DNA of 64,000 bases from assembly GCA_002504405.1 (NCBI GenBank), contig DARO01000009.1, positions 69,057 through 133,056 on the forward strand. Direction: 5' to 3'. Positions 53,193 to 61,179 of the stretch are shown here, in pieces. The stretch comes from Methanomassiliicoccaceae archaeon UBA71 (GTDB lineage: Archaea > Thermoplasmatota > Thermoplasmata > Methanomassiliicoccales > Methanomethylophilaceae). The translations under genes were made by a program, and so were the position numbers. The notes beneath the pieces were generated by a model. The model was given only the letters and a program-made list of their open reading frames with translations. It searched no databases and was not told the origin of the DNA. How positions within the stretch are numbered: the first letter of the stretch is position 1; every line of letters starts with the position of its first letter.

Positions 53193-53702
53193 TTGGATGT
53201 CAAAGGGGCGGTGGAGGCCGCCCTGTTCGCAAGCGCCGAGGGGCTCAAGGTCTCGGAGATCGCCGAGAGGACAGGGTTCCCGGAGGAGGAGGTCAGGACA
53301 GCCCTCATGGACCTCCGCAGGGAGTACGACGAGAGGGACTCGGCGATAATCGTGTCGAAGGCCGGGAGCAGCTACAGGATGATGCTCCGCCCGGAGTACT
53401 CGGACTTCACCGGACGCTTCTCCAAGGCCGAGATGTCTGGCGGGCTGATGAGGACGCTCTCCACCATTGCGTACAACCAGCCCGTGCTCCAGTCGGAGCT
53501 GTTCAAGACCCGCGGGCCCCGCACATACGACGACGTCCACAAGCTCGTGGAGATGGGGTTCGTGTCCGGGAAGAAGTGCGGGCAGACCCTGGAGCTGACG
53601 ACCACCCCCAGGTTCTCGGAGTACTTCGGCATAGGGTCCACGCGCAAGTCCGACATACGCAAGTGGATAGAGGCGCAGGCATCCCAGGGACCGGACGAAT
53701 GA
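53193..53702 (+). CDS. scpB: Segregation and condensation protein B
   Basis: 169 residues, two winged-helix domains. MDVKGAVEAALFASAEGLKVSEIAERTG is the family N-terminus; LSTIAYNQPVLQSELFKTRGPRTYDDVHKLVEMGFV begins the second wing, corresponding to the conserved LA.IAY.QPV..seie..RG motif. TTG start at 53193 after GGTGATC. It dimerises on ScpA in the SMC complex. Last gene of the unit; hairpins follow. Confidence 0.92.
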   Translation: MDVKGAVEAALFASAEGLKVSEIAERTGFPEEEVRTALMDLRREYDERDSAIIVSKAGSSYRMMLRPEYSDFTGRFSKAEMSGGLMRTLSTIAYNQPVLQSELFKTRGPRTYDDVHKLVEMGFVSGKKCGQTLELTTTPRFSEYFGIGSTRKSDIRKWIEAQASQGPDE

Positions 53703-53710
53703 CCGGTCCG

Positions 53711-53743
53711 GCGGAAGGTTGCTGTTTCGCAACCGTGCCGCCG
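53711..53743 (+). terminator. Two-part hairpin after scpB
   Basis: Inner arms GGTTGC / GCAACC (53718-53735) and outer arms GGCGG / CCGCC form an extended stem right after the scpB stop. Confidence 0.5.
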
Positions 53744-53757
53744 CAACCCCTCCCATG

Positions 53758-53776
53758 GCGCCCCGTAGGGGCGCCT
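53758..53776 (+). terminator. Second GC hairpin after scpB
   Basis: Perfect GGCGCCCC / GGGGCGCC with loop GTA, followed by CTCCTTCTCC. Together with the first stem it gives a double barrier before the ABC transporter promoter. Confidence 0.5.
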
Positions 53777-53788
53777 CCTTCTCCAAAT

Positions 53789-53798
53789 CTATAAAATA
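53789..53798 (+). promoter_or_regulatory. TATA box of the ABC transporter operon
   Basis: TCTATAAAAT, the clearest TATA box of this spacer, implies a start near 53820 and a leader of about 75 bases before the permease ATG, unlike the leaderless genes elsewhere. Confidence 0.5.
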
Positions 53799-53831
53799 CA
53801 ATAAGGGGCTCTTACTCCGGTTCGATTGACG

Positions 53832-53912
53832 ATGCATAAGGGCTGGCTACGCAGTCCCGGGCGTCGACGGACTCTGAGGTGTTCACCTGTCGTTCATGGA
53901 AAAGATCGATGA
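53832..53912 (+). CDS. Possible 26-codon leader ORF
   Basis: ATG at 53832 opens a 26-codon frame (starts MHKGWL, Arg-rich) ending at 53912, out of frame with and overlapping the permease start by 17 bases. No good ribosome site precedes it. The AGGTG/CACCT stem (53876-53887) within it could hide GAGGTG, the only ribosome-binding-like sequence near the permease. It may be a regulatory leader or chance. Confidence 0.2.
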   Translation: MHKGWLRSPGRRRTLRCSPVVHGKDR

Positions 53913-55539
53913 GCTCTCCGGTAGCGCGAGGATCCGCAGAGCGTGGTTCGTCCTGGCTTGCGTGATCTTCGTCTCGGTCATTGTGGTCCCGGCCATCTAC
54001 GTGGTCACCTACGTGTTCACCGACTGGGGACTGGTCGATCTGGTTCTGAGCGATCCGGAGATCAGCGGCACGATCTTCGATGCCGTATCCAACTCGTTCT
54101 CCATAGCGCTGGTCGTCACGATCCTGGATATAATCGTCGGTCTGCCGATGGCATGGACCCTGGTCCGCAAGGACTTCAAGGGGAAGAAGTGGCTGGACAC
54201 CCTGCTCGACATGCCCCTGGCGTTCCCCACCGCCGTCCTCGGAATCTCCGTAGTGATGTTCTGGGCGGTGCCGGCAGAGGGGGTGTCCATACCGGGGCTT
54301 GGCCTGAACCTGTCCCCATACACCCTGTTGGTCCTACTTCACATAATTTTCACCTATCCGTACATGGTCAGGTCTCTGTCCGGTATTCTGGAGCAGATCG
54401 AGCCCAACTACGAGACTGCCGCTATGACCCTCGGAGCCTCCAAGTGGACCGCGGTTCGCACGATCACGCTGCCCCTGTTCCGCGCCGGGCTCGCCACGGG
54501 ATTCATCCTGTGCTTTGCCAGGTCGCTGTCCGAGACCGGCGGGACGTACATCGCGCTCTCCATGATGGGCGTGAGCAATTCCTTCTTCACCGGGCCGTCG
54601 TACATCAGCTGGCTCAAGAGTGAGGTGAAGGGGGACGGATCCCTCTACACCAGCGACGAGATGATGGGTGCGATGACCCTGATCAGCGTGGTCATGATCG
54701 TACTGGCCCTGCTTCTCCTGCTCATCGCCAACAGGATCATCAAGAGGTTCAAGATCCCCGTCAAGAAGGTGTGGCCGGACCTGGGAAGAATGGTCTCCAG
54801 GGGGGCACTCCCCAGGCTCAAGGACTTCCTAACCGTCGCGTTCCTGGTGCTCGTGGTCCTAGTGCCCTCGTTCTACCTGTTCATGTACCTGACCCAGCCG
54901 ATCCCGGCGATGGACTACGGGACGCTGATGTCGTCCATAGGCGTGTCGTTCCTCGTGGCGGGCCTGGCGGTGGTCGCGGACATCATACTCGGGGTCCCCA
55001 TGGCAATGTACATAGCGAGGCACAAGGGCGGTAAGCTCGCGGGCGCGCTGGACAGCCTGGTCAACATCCCCCTGATCATACCCACCACGGCCCTGGGGTT
55101 CTCGCTCTCCCTGTTCTGGGGAGGCCTGGGAGGGGGTTTGGACCTTGTCCTGGTAATCCTCGGGCACATCTCGTTCACGTACCCCCTGGTTGTCAGGAAC
55201 CTGGTGGGGGCCATCGAGGAGGTGGATCCGGCTTACGAGGAGGTCGCCATGACACTGGGCGCGAAGCCGTTCCAGGCATTCAGGAAGGTCCTCTTCCCCG
55301 TTATCAAGTCATCCGTTCTCGCAGGAGCGATTCTAGCCTTCACAAGGAGCCTGGGGGAGACGGGTGCAACCTTGTCCATATCCGATTCCGTTAATACCGT
55401 CCCCATCTACATCACAAACTTGGTGGAGAGCAGCAACTACACGGAGGCGGCCATGTGCTCCATCGTGCTCATCATCGTGTGTTTCATCCTGGTCTTCGGC
55501 ATGAAGGCGCTTACCAACAGGAGGCTAAAGCGTGCCTGA
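53896..55539 (+). CDS. ABC transporter permease, fused double-domain
   Basis: 547 residues, two BPD-type permease domains in tandem, about 12 membrane helices in two groups of six separated near residue 300 by a basic linker. Each half has the EAA loop that contacts an ATPase: AAMTLGASKW (~175) and VAMTLGAKPF (~450). The arrangement is that of FbpB (iron), and of the paired permeases of thiamine or phosphonate importers. No substrate-binding protein is encoded next to it. It starts an operon with two ATPases and a PhoU-like protein. Substrate cannot be stated; see the findings. Confidence 0.88.
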   Translation: MEKIDELSGSARIRRAWFVLACVIFVSVIVVPAIYVVTYVFTDWGLVDLVLSDPEISGTIFDAVSNSFSIALVVTILDIIVGLPMAWTLVRKDFKGKKWLDTLLDMPLAFPTAVLGISVVMFWAVPAEGVSIPGLGLNLSPYTLLVLLHIIFTYPYMVRSLSGILEQIEPNYETAAMTLGASKWTAVRTITLPLFRAGLATGFILCFARSLSETGGTYIALSMMGVSNSFFTGPSYISWLKSEVKGDGSLYTSDEMMGAMTLISVVMIVLALLLLLIANRIIKRFKIPVKKVWPDLGRMVSRGALPRLKDFLTVAFLVLVVLVPSFYLFMYLTQPIPAMDYGTLMSSIGVSFLVAGLAVVADIILGVPMAMYIARHKGGKLAGALDSLVNIPLIIPTTALGFSLSLFWGGLGGGLDLVLVILGHISFTYPLVVRNLVGAIEEVDPAYEEVAMTLGAKPFQAFRKVLFPVIKSSVLAGAILAFTRSLGETGATLSISDSVNTVPIYITNLVESSNYTEAAMCSIVLIIVCFILVFGMKALTNRRLKRA

Positions 55540-56638
55540 CATAGTCCTCGACAATCTCTGTAAGAGGTTCGACGGAGAGGTAGCCGCCGACGGGCTCTCC
55601 CTGTCTATAAAGGACGGGGAGTACGTCTGCATCCTGGGACCCACCGGAGCAGGCAAGACGACCTGCATGAGGATGGTGTGCGGGCTCACCACCCCCGATT
55701 CAGGCAGGGTCTATCTGGATGGCAAGGATGTCACGGACGATTCGGTGGATTCCCGCAACGCGACGATGCTCTCCCAGACCTATGCGCTGTTCCCACACCT
55801 CACGGTATACGACAACGTCATGTTCGCGCCCAGGATCAAGAAGTGGCCCGAGGACAGCTCCAAGCAGATCATCAGGAGCATGCTGCACATGGTCCATCTC
55901 GAGCAGAAGGCCGAATGGAAGCCCTACGAGCTGTCCGGGGGGCAGCAGCAGCGCATAGCACTGGCCAGGGCCCTGGCGTCGGGATCCAAGATCCTTCTCC
56001 TGGACGAGCCCCTCCGCGCACTGGACGCGCGTCTAAGGATCAACCTCCGCAAGGAGCTGAGGTCCCTGGCCAAGGAGATGGGGCTGACATGCATCCACGT
56101 CACGCACGATCAGGACGAGGCCCTCGAGATGGCGGACCGCATCGCGGTCATACGCAAGGGCCGCATTATCCAGTTCGACACGCCGAGGGAGGTGTTCGAG
56201 AACCCGTCCACGCCTTTCGTGGCGAACTTCCTCGGCAGGTCCAACACGATCGTGGGCACCGTATCCGGTAAACTGGACGGGCTCACGGAGGTCGAGACGG
56301 AATCGGGTATTAGATTCCTCGCCAGGGGGTCGGACATCCCGGTCGGGGAGGAGGTCGTGCTCACAGTGAAGCTGGGGTCGACCAAGATCACCAAGGTCAA
56401 GGAGGGGATCCCTCCCGGCATGTGCATCGGCACGATCGAGCGCATGCTGTACGAGGGGGTCACTGTGACGGCGGAGATGGCCGTCGAAGGGGTGGGGCTG
56501 GTGTCCGCCAAGCTGCCCAACAGGAAGTTCGATGACTTCCAGGCCGGGGATGTCGTCAACATCTCCTGGGCTCCGGAGAAGGCATCGGTGTTCCGCATGC
56601 CAGCTGGCGGGCTAGAGGAAGAGATGAGGTTGGACTGA
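55532..56638 (+). CDS. ABC transporter ATPase, first
   Basis: 368 residues, MalK/FbpC/PotA-type. Walker A GPTGAGKTT (~34), signature LSGGQQQRIALARAL (~132), Walker B ILLLDEPLRALDA and H-loop HVTHDQDEAL are intact. The last ~130 residues form a TOBE-type regulatory domain (PVGEEVVLTVKLGSTKI). GTG start at 55532 overlapping the permease stop, with CAGGAGG upstream. D-loop reads RALDA instead of the usual SALDA. Likely pairs with the second ATPase. Confidence 0.92.
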   Translation: MPDIVLDNLCKRFDGEVAADGLSLSIKDGEYVCILGPTGAGKTTCMRMVCGLTTPDSGRVYLDGKDVTDDSVDSRNATMLSQTYALFPHLTVYDNVMFAPRIKKWPEDSSKQIIRSMLHMVHLEQKAEWKPYELSGGQQQRIALARALASGSKILLLDEPLRALDARLRINLRKELRSLAKEMGLTCIHVTHDQDEALEMADRIAVIRKGRIIQFDTPREVFENPSTPFVANFLGRSNTIVGTVSGKLDGLTEVETESGIRFLARGSDIPVGEEVVLTVKLGSTKITKVKEGIPPGMCIGTIERMLYEGVTVTAEMAVEGVGLVSAKLPNRKFDDFQAGDVVNISWAPEKASVFRMPAGGLEEEMRLD

Positions 56639-57723
56639 TGGCGCGCATCAAGCTCGATCACATATCCATGAGGTTCGGCGACTTCTACGCCGTCAGGGAC
56701 ATTAACCTGGAGATAAGCAACGGCGAGTACGTCACCATCCTGGGACCGTCCGGGTGCGGGAAGACTACCCTCATCAAGGTCATCTCCGGCATCTGGAAGC
56801 CCACCGAGGGCAAGGTCTACGTCGACGGTCTCGACGTGACGTCCATCCCGATGGAGGACAGGGATGTCGGCTACGTGTTCCAGAACATCGCTCTGTTCCC
56901 CCACATGACGCTCAAGGAGAATGTCTCGTACAGCCCCAGGGTGAAGAACCAGGGCGACGAGGCGATGGAGGAGCTGTCCACGGAGTACCTGCAGCTTGTG
57001 AACATGCTCTCGCGTGCCGGGATGTTCCCCAGCGAGATCTCCGGTGGGGAGCAGCAGAAGGTGGCAATTGCCAGAGCGCTCGCATCCGGATCCAAGATGC
57101 TGATGCTGGACGAGCCCCTCTCGGCGCTCGACGCCCGTGTCCGCATGGAGCTCAGGTACGAGCTCCGCAGGCTCGTGAAGAAGCTGGGCATAACGGTGCT
57201 CCATGTCACGCATGACCAGGAGGAGGCCATGTCCGTGTCAGACAGGATCGTCCTCATGCGCTACGGGAGCATAGCCGAGATCGGCAAGCCCCTCGAGATA
57301 TACAGGCATCCGTCATCCATATTCGCCGCCAACTTCATAGGCGAGACGAATCTGCTCGAATGCACCGTCTCAGACAAATCCAAGAGTGGCAAGACCAGGG
57401 TCAAGCTCAGGGGCGGGCAGGAGGTCAGGGCCTCGAAGACCGATTTCAAGGTCGGGGACCCAGTAGTCATATCGGTGCGTCCAGAGCATGTGTACCCTGC
57501 GGATGATGGCCTCCAGGCGGAGGTCCTCTCCACGGTGTTCATGGGGACGTACTGGAGGGTCCGCACCATGGCGTCCAGCAGAGATTACGTTGAATACAAT
57601 GTGCCAGCGGAGGATCCGGTTCCGGAGGCGGGCGACATAGTCTACCTCGTCTTCAACAAGAAGGCGATCGTCGTCTTCCCGAGGCCCGCTGGAGGTATAG
57701 AGGAGGAGATTAAACTTGAGTGA
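56638..57723 (+). CDS. ABC transporter ATPase, second
   Basis: 361 residues, same family as the previous gene but clearly diverged. Walker A GPSGCGKTT (~36), signature ISGGEQQKVAIARAL (~136), Walker B LMLDEPLSALDA, H-loop HVTHDQEEAM, all complete, then a TOBE domain (VGDPVVISVRPEHVYPADD). Starts with TGATG overlap. Two complete ATPases for one fused permease suggest a heterodimeric motor with each ATPase serving one half. Confidence 0.92.
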   Translation: MARIKLDHISMRFGDFYAVRDINLEISNGEYVTILGPSGCGKTTLIKVISGIWKPTEGKVYVDGLDVTSIPMEDRDVGYVFQNIALFPHMTLKENVSYSPRVKNQGDEAMEELSTEYLQLVNMLSRAGMFPSEISGGEQQKVAIARALASGSKMLMLDEPLSALDARVRMELRYELRRLVKKLGITVLHVTHDQEEAMSVSDRIVLMRYGSIAEIGKPLEIYRHPSSIFAANFIGETNLLECTVSDKSKSGKTRVKLRGGQEVRASKTDFKVGDPVVISVRPEHVYPADDGLQAEVLSTVFMGTYWRVRTMASSRDYVEYNVPAEDPVPEAGDIVYLVFNKKAIVVFPRPAGGIEEEIKLE

Positions 57724-58396
57724 AGATGCGAAGGGGCTTCTCGACTGGTTCGGGAAGCGGAAGGAGGGCGTGGTCCAGGACGGCATGCGCGCCCATGCGC
57801 TGGCAACGTTGGACTGCGTCACGGAGCTGGGCAACACCATGCGCTCCATGGAGGCGGGCGACACCGCAGGGGCGTCCAAGGCCATCGAGAGACTCTACGC
57901 CTGCGAGCACGAGGCGGACACGCTGGAGGAGAACCTGTGCAACCAGCTGAGCCTGGGGGAGCTCAATCCCCAGGAGAGGGAGGACCTCCTGCATTTCGTG
58001 AAGAAGACGGACGCAATCGCCAACTGGTGCAAGGAGGCGGCCATCCACATACAGCTCGCCAGGGATGTCGGGGCAGTGATCCCGATGCAGATATGGACGA
58101 TGTTCGTCTCCGCCACATCCGACCTGGAGTCGGAGGTGAACGGCCTGATCAACGCCATAAAGATCCTGACGGAGGGCAGGGACGGCATAGACGGATGCAT
58201 CATGCAGGTGAAGAAGCAGGAGCGCAGCATCGACAGCGCATACATGGTCATCGCCAGTGCCGCATTCGGCCCGAACATGGACCACAGGGGGACCATGATC
58301 ACCATGAGGATCCTGGATGCCATCGAGGAGGCCGCAGACACCTGCAAGGGCTGTGCGGAGACAATAAGCATCCTTTTCTACGCGAAGAGGATTTGA
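57716..58396 (+). CDS. DUF47/PhoU-like protein
   Basis: 226 residues, all helical, of the DUF47 family related to PhoU. It contains the two PhoU-like metal-binding repeats: ERLYACEHEADTLEENL and KKTDAIANWCKEA in the first, KKQERSIDSAYM in the second. DUF47 proteins usually accompany Pit-type phosphate transporters and PhoU the Pst ABC system. Here it closes an ABC operon with no Pst genes. TTG start at 57716 after GGAGGAG, overlapping the ATPase gene. Probably senses or gates the transporter (inference). Confidence 0.88.
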   Translation: MSEDAKGLLDWFGKRKEGVVQDGMRAHALATLDCVTELGNTMRSMEAGDTAGASKAIERLYACEHEADTLEENLCNQLSLGELNPQEREDLLHFVKKTDAIANWCKEAAIHIQLARDVGAVIPMQIWTMFVSATSDLESEVNGLINAIKILTEGRDGIDGCIMQVKKQERSIDSAYMVIASAAFGPNMDHRGTMITMRILDAIEEAADTCKGCAETISILFYAKRI

Positions 58397-58403
58397 GTAG
58401 GCA

Positions 58404-59759
58404 ATGGGACTATTCGGTATCAGCGGGATAAGAGGCGTCGCCAACAGGGACCTCAGCCCGGAGATGGCTCTCCAGATCGGCAAGGCAGTTGGCCGCACGT
58501 TCGGCGGCAGGATAGCCCTCGCCACGGACCCCCGCGATTCAGCCGACATGTTCAGAAGCGCCCTTTCCGCGGGCATAATGTCCGTCGGGAGCGACATAGT
58601 CGACCTGGGCGTCCTCCCGACGCCTGCGCTGCAGTACTATGTGAAGACCCATGACGACGTCACCGGCGGCGTGTCAATAACCGCATCCCACAATGCTCCC
58701 GAGTACAACGGCTTCAAGCTGATCCATGCCGACGGCATGGAGGCCACCCGCGAGGACGACAAGGCGATCGAGAACTTCTGCGCCAGGGACATAGAGACCG
58801 TGGATCCCTGGGAGACCGGCGGATACAGCCGTGCCGACGGCATCGAGGACTATGTGAACGCGGTGATATCCCATGTGGATTCGGAGGCCATAGCCAAGGC
58901 GGGCCTCACGGTCGTTGTGGACTGCGCGAACGGCGCCACTTGTCCGACCACTCCCCTTCTGCTAAGGAAGTTGAAAGTACGCGCCATAACGATCAACGGC
59001 GATCCGCAGGGGGAGAGCCCCGGACGTCCGATCGAGCCCACGGAGGAGAGCCTGTTCAATCTGATAGGCATGACCACAATAGTCGGGGCGGACCTCGGGG
59101 CAGCGCACGACGGGGACGGGGACCGCACGGTATTCATCTCAGAGAAGGGCGGCTTCATCCAGGGGGACAAGAGTCTGGCCCTCATGGCCAAGGTCATGCT
59201 GGAGGAGCGCAAGGGGAAGGTGATCACCCCGATCAGCTCCTCATCCATCGTCGAGGACATCGTCACGGCCAACGGGGGAATCCTGAAATACACGGCCGTC
59301 GGCTCCCACACGGTCGTCCACAAGATGGTGGAGAACAAGGCAATCTTCGGCGGCGAAGAGAACGGGGGCATGGTGTTCCCCGAGATGCAGTACTGCCGCG
59401 ACGGCGCCATGACGCTCGCCAAGATGCTGGAGTGCATAGCCAAGAACGGGCCGATATCCAAGCAAATCGAATCCTTCGACACATATCACACCGTGAAGCT
59501 CAGGGTCGTATGTCCCGATGCGCGGAAGGCCGAGCTCCTGGACCATTTCATGCAGGGGGTCGAGGACGAGACCTCGGTCAGCACGATCGACGGTCTCAAG
59601 ATCATGTTCGATGACGGTTGGGTCCTGCTGAGGCCGTCAACCACAGAGGATTATTTCAGAATCTACTCGGAATCCAAAGATGGCCGTATCGCTGAGGAAA
59701 GGGCCGAGAAGTACATGGTGGAGGCCGAGGCGTTCCTGTCTGGCAGAATCAGCACCTGA
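58404..59759 (+). CDS. glmM: Phosphohexomutase (phosphoglucosamine mutase/phosphomannomutase family)
   Basis: 451 residues. FGISGIRGVANRDLSPE at the N-terminus, phosphoserine loop SITASHNAPEYNG (~95), metal site DGDGDRTVF (~232), sugar-binding GEENGGMVFPE (~320), and phosphate loop RPSTTEDYFRIYSES at the C-terminus. GIRG start and length favour GlmM-like over ManB, but substrate range in archaea is broad. It makes hexose- or glucosamine-1-phosphate for nucleotide sugars. It begins 7 bases after the PhoU-like gene and ends 11 bases inside convergent speB. Confidence 0.88.
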   Translation: MGLFGISGIRGVANRDLSPEMALQIGKAVGRTFGGRIALATDPRDSADMFRSALSAGIMSVGSDIVDLGVLPTPALQYYVKTHDDVTGGVSITASHNAPEYNGFKLIHADGMEATREDDKAIENFCARDIETVDPWETGGYSRADGIEDYVNAVISHVDSEAIAKAGLTVVVDCANGATCPTTPLLLRKLKVRAITINGDPQGESPGRPIEPTEESLFNLIGMTTIVGADLGAAHDGDGDRTVFISEKGGFIQGDKSLALMAKVMLEERKGKVITPISSSSIVEDIVTANGGILKYTAVGSHTVVHKMVENKAIFGGEENGGMVFPEMQYCRDGAMTLAKMLECIAKNGPISKQIESFDTYHTVKLRVVCPDARKAELLDHFMQGVEDETSVSTIDGLKIMFDDGWVLLRPSTTEDYFRIYSESKDGRIAEERAEKYMVEAEAFLSGRIST

Positions 59760-60627
59760 GGTTCTTCGCGTGAACAGCGAGGACCTCGTTTATGTACCTC
59801 GCGGCAAGGATGGACGTAATCCCCGACGGGTCGGCCGGAGGGCACACCTCCACAACATCGAAGCCGGCCAGTCTATCGCCGATCATGTTGATCGTCTTCT
59901 TCACATCCATGGGCATCAGCCCGAAAGGTTCGGGGGTGCCAGTTCCGGGGGCGAACGCCGGGTCTATCCCATCTATGTCGAGCGTAAAGTAGATCCTCTC
60001 GTTTTTCACGGATTCCAGGGCCTTGTTGACTGCCCATTCGATGCCTTTTTCCATGATCTCGTAGGAGCTGATGAACTGCACGGGGTCGTCCCTGTCCAGT
60101 TCCTCCTCCCCTATCGCCCTTGCGCCCAGCACGAAGACGTTATCGAGGCCCAGGTGGTCGGCCGCCCTGCGTGTGATGCAAGCATGGCTGTTCGGGATCC
60201 CGAGGTACTCGTCCCTGGAATCGAGATGGGCGTCTATGGAGATGAGCGCGATGTCGTCCCTGTCGAAGTTCCTGATGATGGGGATGTTTATCGAATGCTC
60301 CCCGCCGATGGCCACGGTGAACTTGCCATCCCTGATCGCCGGGCCTACGGCGAAGTCAACCTCGGCGAACATGTCCTCCGGGAGGATGAAGTCGTCGCAG
60401 TTTCCGTAGTCGCAGATCTCGAGGTGCGGTTGGTGTATCCCGTGCTCGAAATGTATCTCTTCAAAATTGTAGGAGGCCCGCCTTATGGCGGTCGGGGCCT
60501 CCCTGGCTCCCGCCTTGAAGCAGGAGGTGTGGTCGTACGGGATCCCGAAGATCACCGCATCGGCGTCATTGTAGTCCGCCTCGGCTCCGGCGTAACCGAT
60601 CCCGTACGACGTTGTATCAGACCTCAC
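59749..60627 (-). CDS. speB: Agmatinase
   Basis: 292 residues, ureohydrolase fold. Converts agmatine to putrescine and urea, or the aminopropylated analogue. Mn-binding motifs are complete: GGEHS, SIDAHLDSRDEY, SHACITRR and TLDIDGIDPAFAPGTGTPEP. The ATG overlaps the aIF5A stop (ATGA), coupling the two. Polyamine is the donor for (deoxy)hypusine on aIF5A, and in haloarchaea an agmatinase-like enzyme takes part in that modification, so the pairing is biologically sensible. Confidence 0.93.
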   Translation of the reverse strand: MRSDTTSYGIGYAGAEADYNDADAVIFGIPYDHTSCFKAGAREAPTAIRRASYNFEEIHFEHGIHQPHLEICDYGNCDDFILPEDMFAEVDFAVGPAIRDGKFTVAIGGEHSINIPIIRNFDRDDIALISIDAHLDSRDEYLGIPNSHACITRRAADHLGLDNVFVLGARAIGEEELDRDDPVQFISSYEIMEKGIEWAVNKALESVKNERIYFTLDIDGIDPAFAPGTGTPEPFGLMPMDVKKTINMIGDRLAGFDVVEVCPPADPSGITSILAARYINEVLAVHAKNLRC

Positions 60628-61001
60628 ATGATCTTGTATCTGCCCATCGCGACGATGTACAGGAGCTCTCCTCCCTCCTCGACGGGCTGCTCATGGTCGG
60701 GGTTGATCTCGACGGAGATCTGCTCGAAGGTCTCGAGGTCCATGATCATGGCCTCGTTTCCAGAGATAGAGAGGACCTGTCCCTTTCTCTTGTCGATCAT
60801 GGGGACCTGCACCTTGGTGCTCACGGGGCCCACGATGGACTTCTTCGCTCCGGTGAAGATGCTGACGGCGTCGATGTTCGCTTTGGCGGACCCGTGCTTT
60901 CCGGGTTTGGACGTCGTGATCTTGACGATCTTGCAGGGCTCGTCGTCGACGTTGACGTACCTGCCCTCTTTCAGCTCCCTGATCTCTTTCATCTCCCACA
61001 T
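60624..61001 (-). CDS. eif5a: Translation initiation factor 5A (aIF5A)
   Basis: 125 residues from the ATG at 61001; a GTG three codons earlier (61010) is also possible. Two domains: N-terminal SH3-like with the hypusination loop TSKPGKHGSAKA (modified Lys in GKHG), then an OB-fold (GPVSTKVQVPMIDKRKGQVLSI). It relieves ribosome stalling at difficult peptide sequences. It is co-transcribed with agmatinase. The 61011-61179 spacer holds a weak AT-rich patch and no gene. Confidence 0.94.
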   Translation of the reverse strand: MWEMKEIRELKEGRYVNVDDEPCKIVKITTSKPGKHGSAKANIDAVSIFTGAKKSIVGPVSTKVQVPMIDKRKGQVLSISGNEAMIMDLETFEQISVEINPDHEQPVEEGGELLYIVAMGRYKIM

Positions 61002-61179
61002 TGGTCTCACTTTCCTTATTGTAGATTACCCGGACTCACGGCCGGAAGTTCACTCCCCTGAGGGAAGTGCCGATGCTCAGGTCGAACTTGGTTGCAGACC
61101 TCATGCTATCTGGCACTCCTGATGCATCCCCGATTTATAGAATTGTCGGGGTTCGGGAGCCCGGCGGTCCGAAGTGCCG

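Noticed and set aside
56638..57723. Degenerate (non-catalytic) second ABC ATPase
   Set aside because: Walker A, Walker B, signature and H-loop are all complete in both ATPases.
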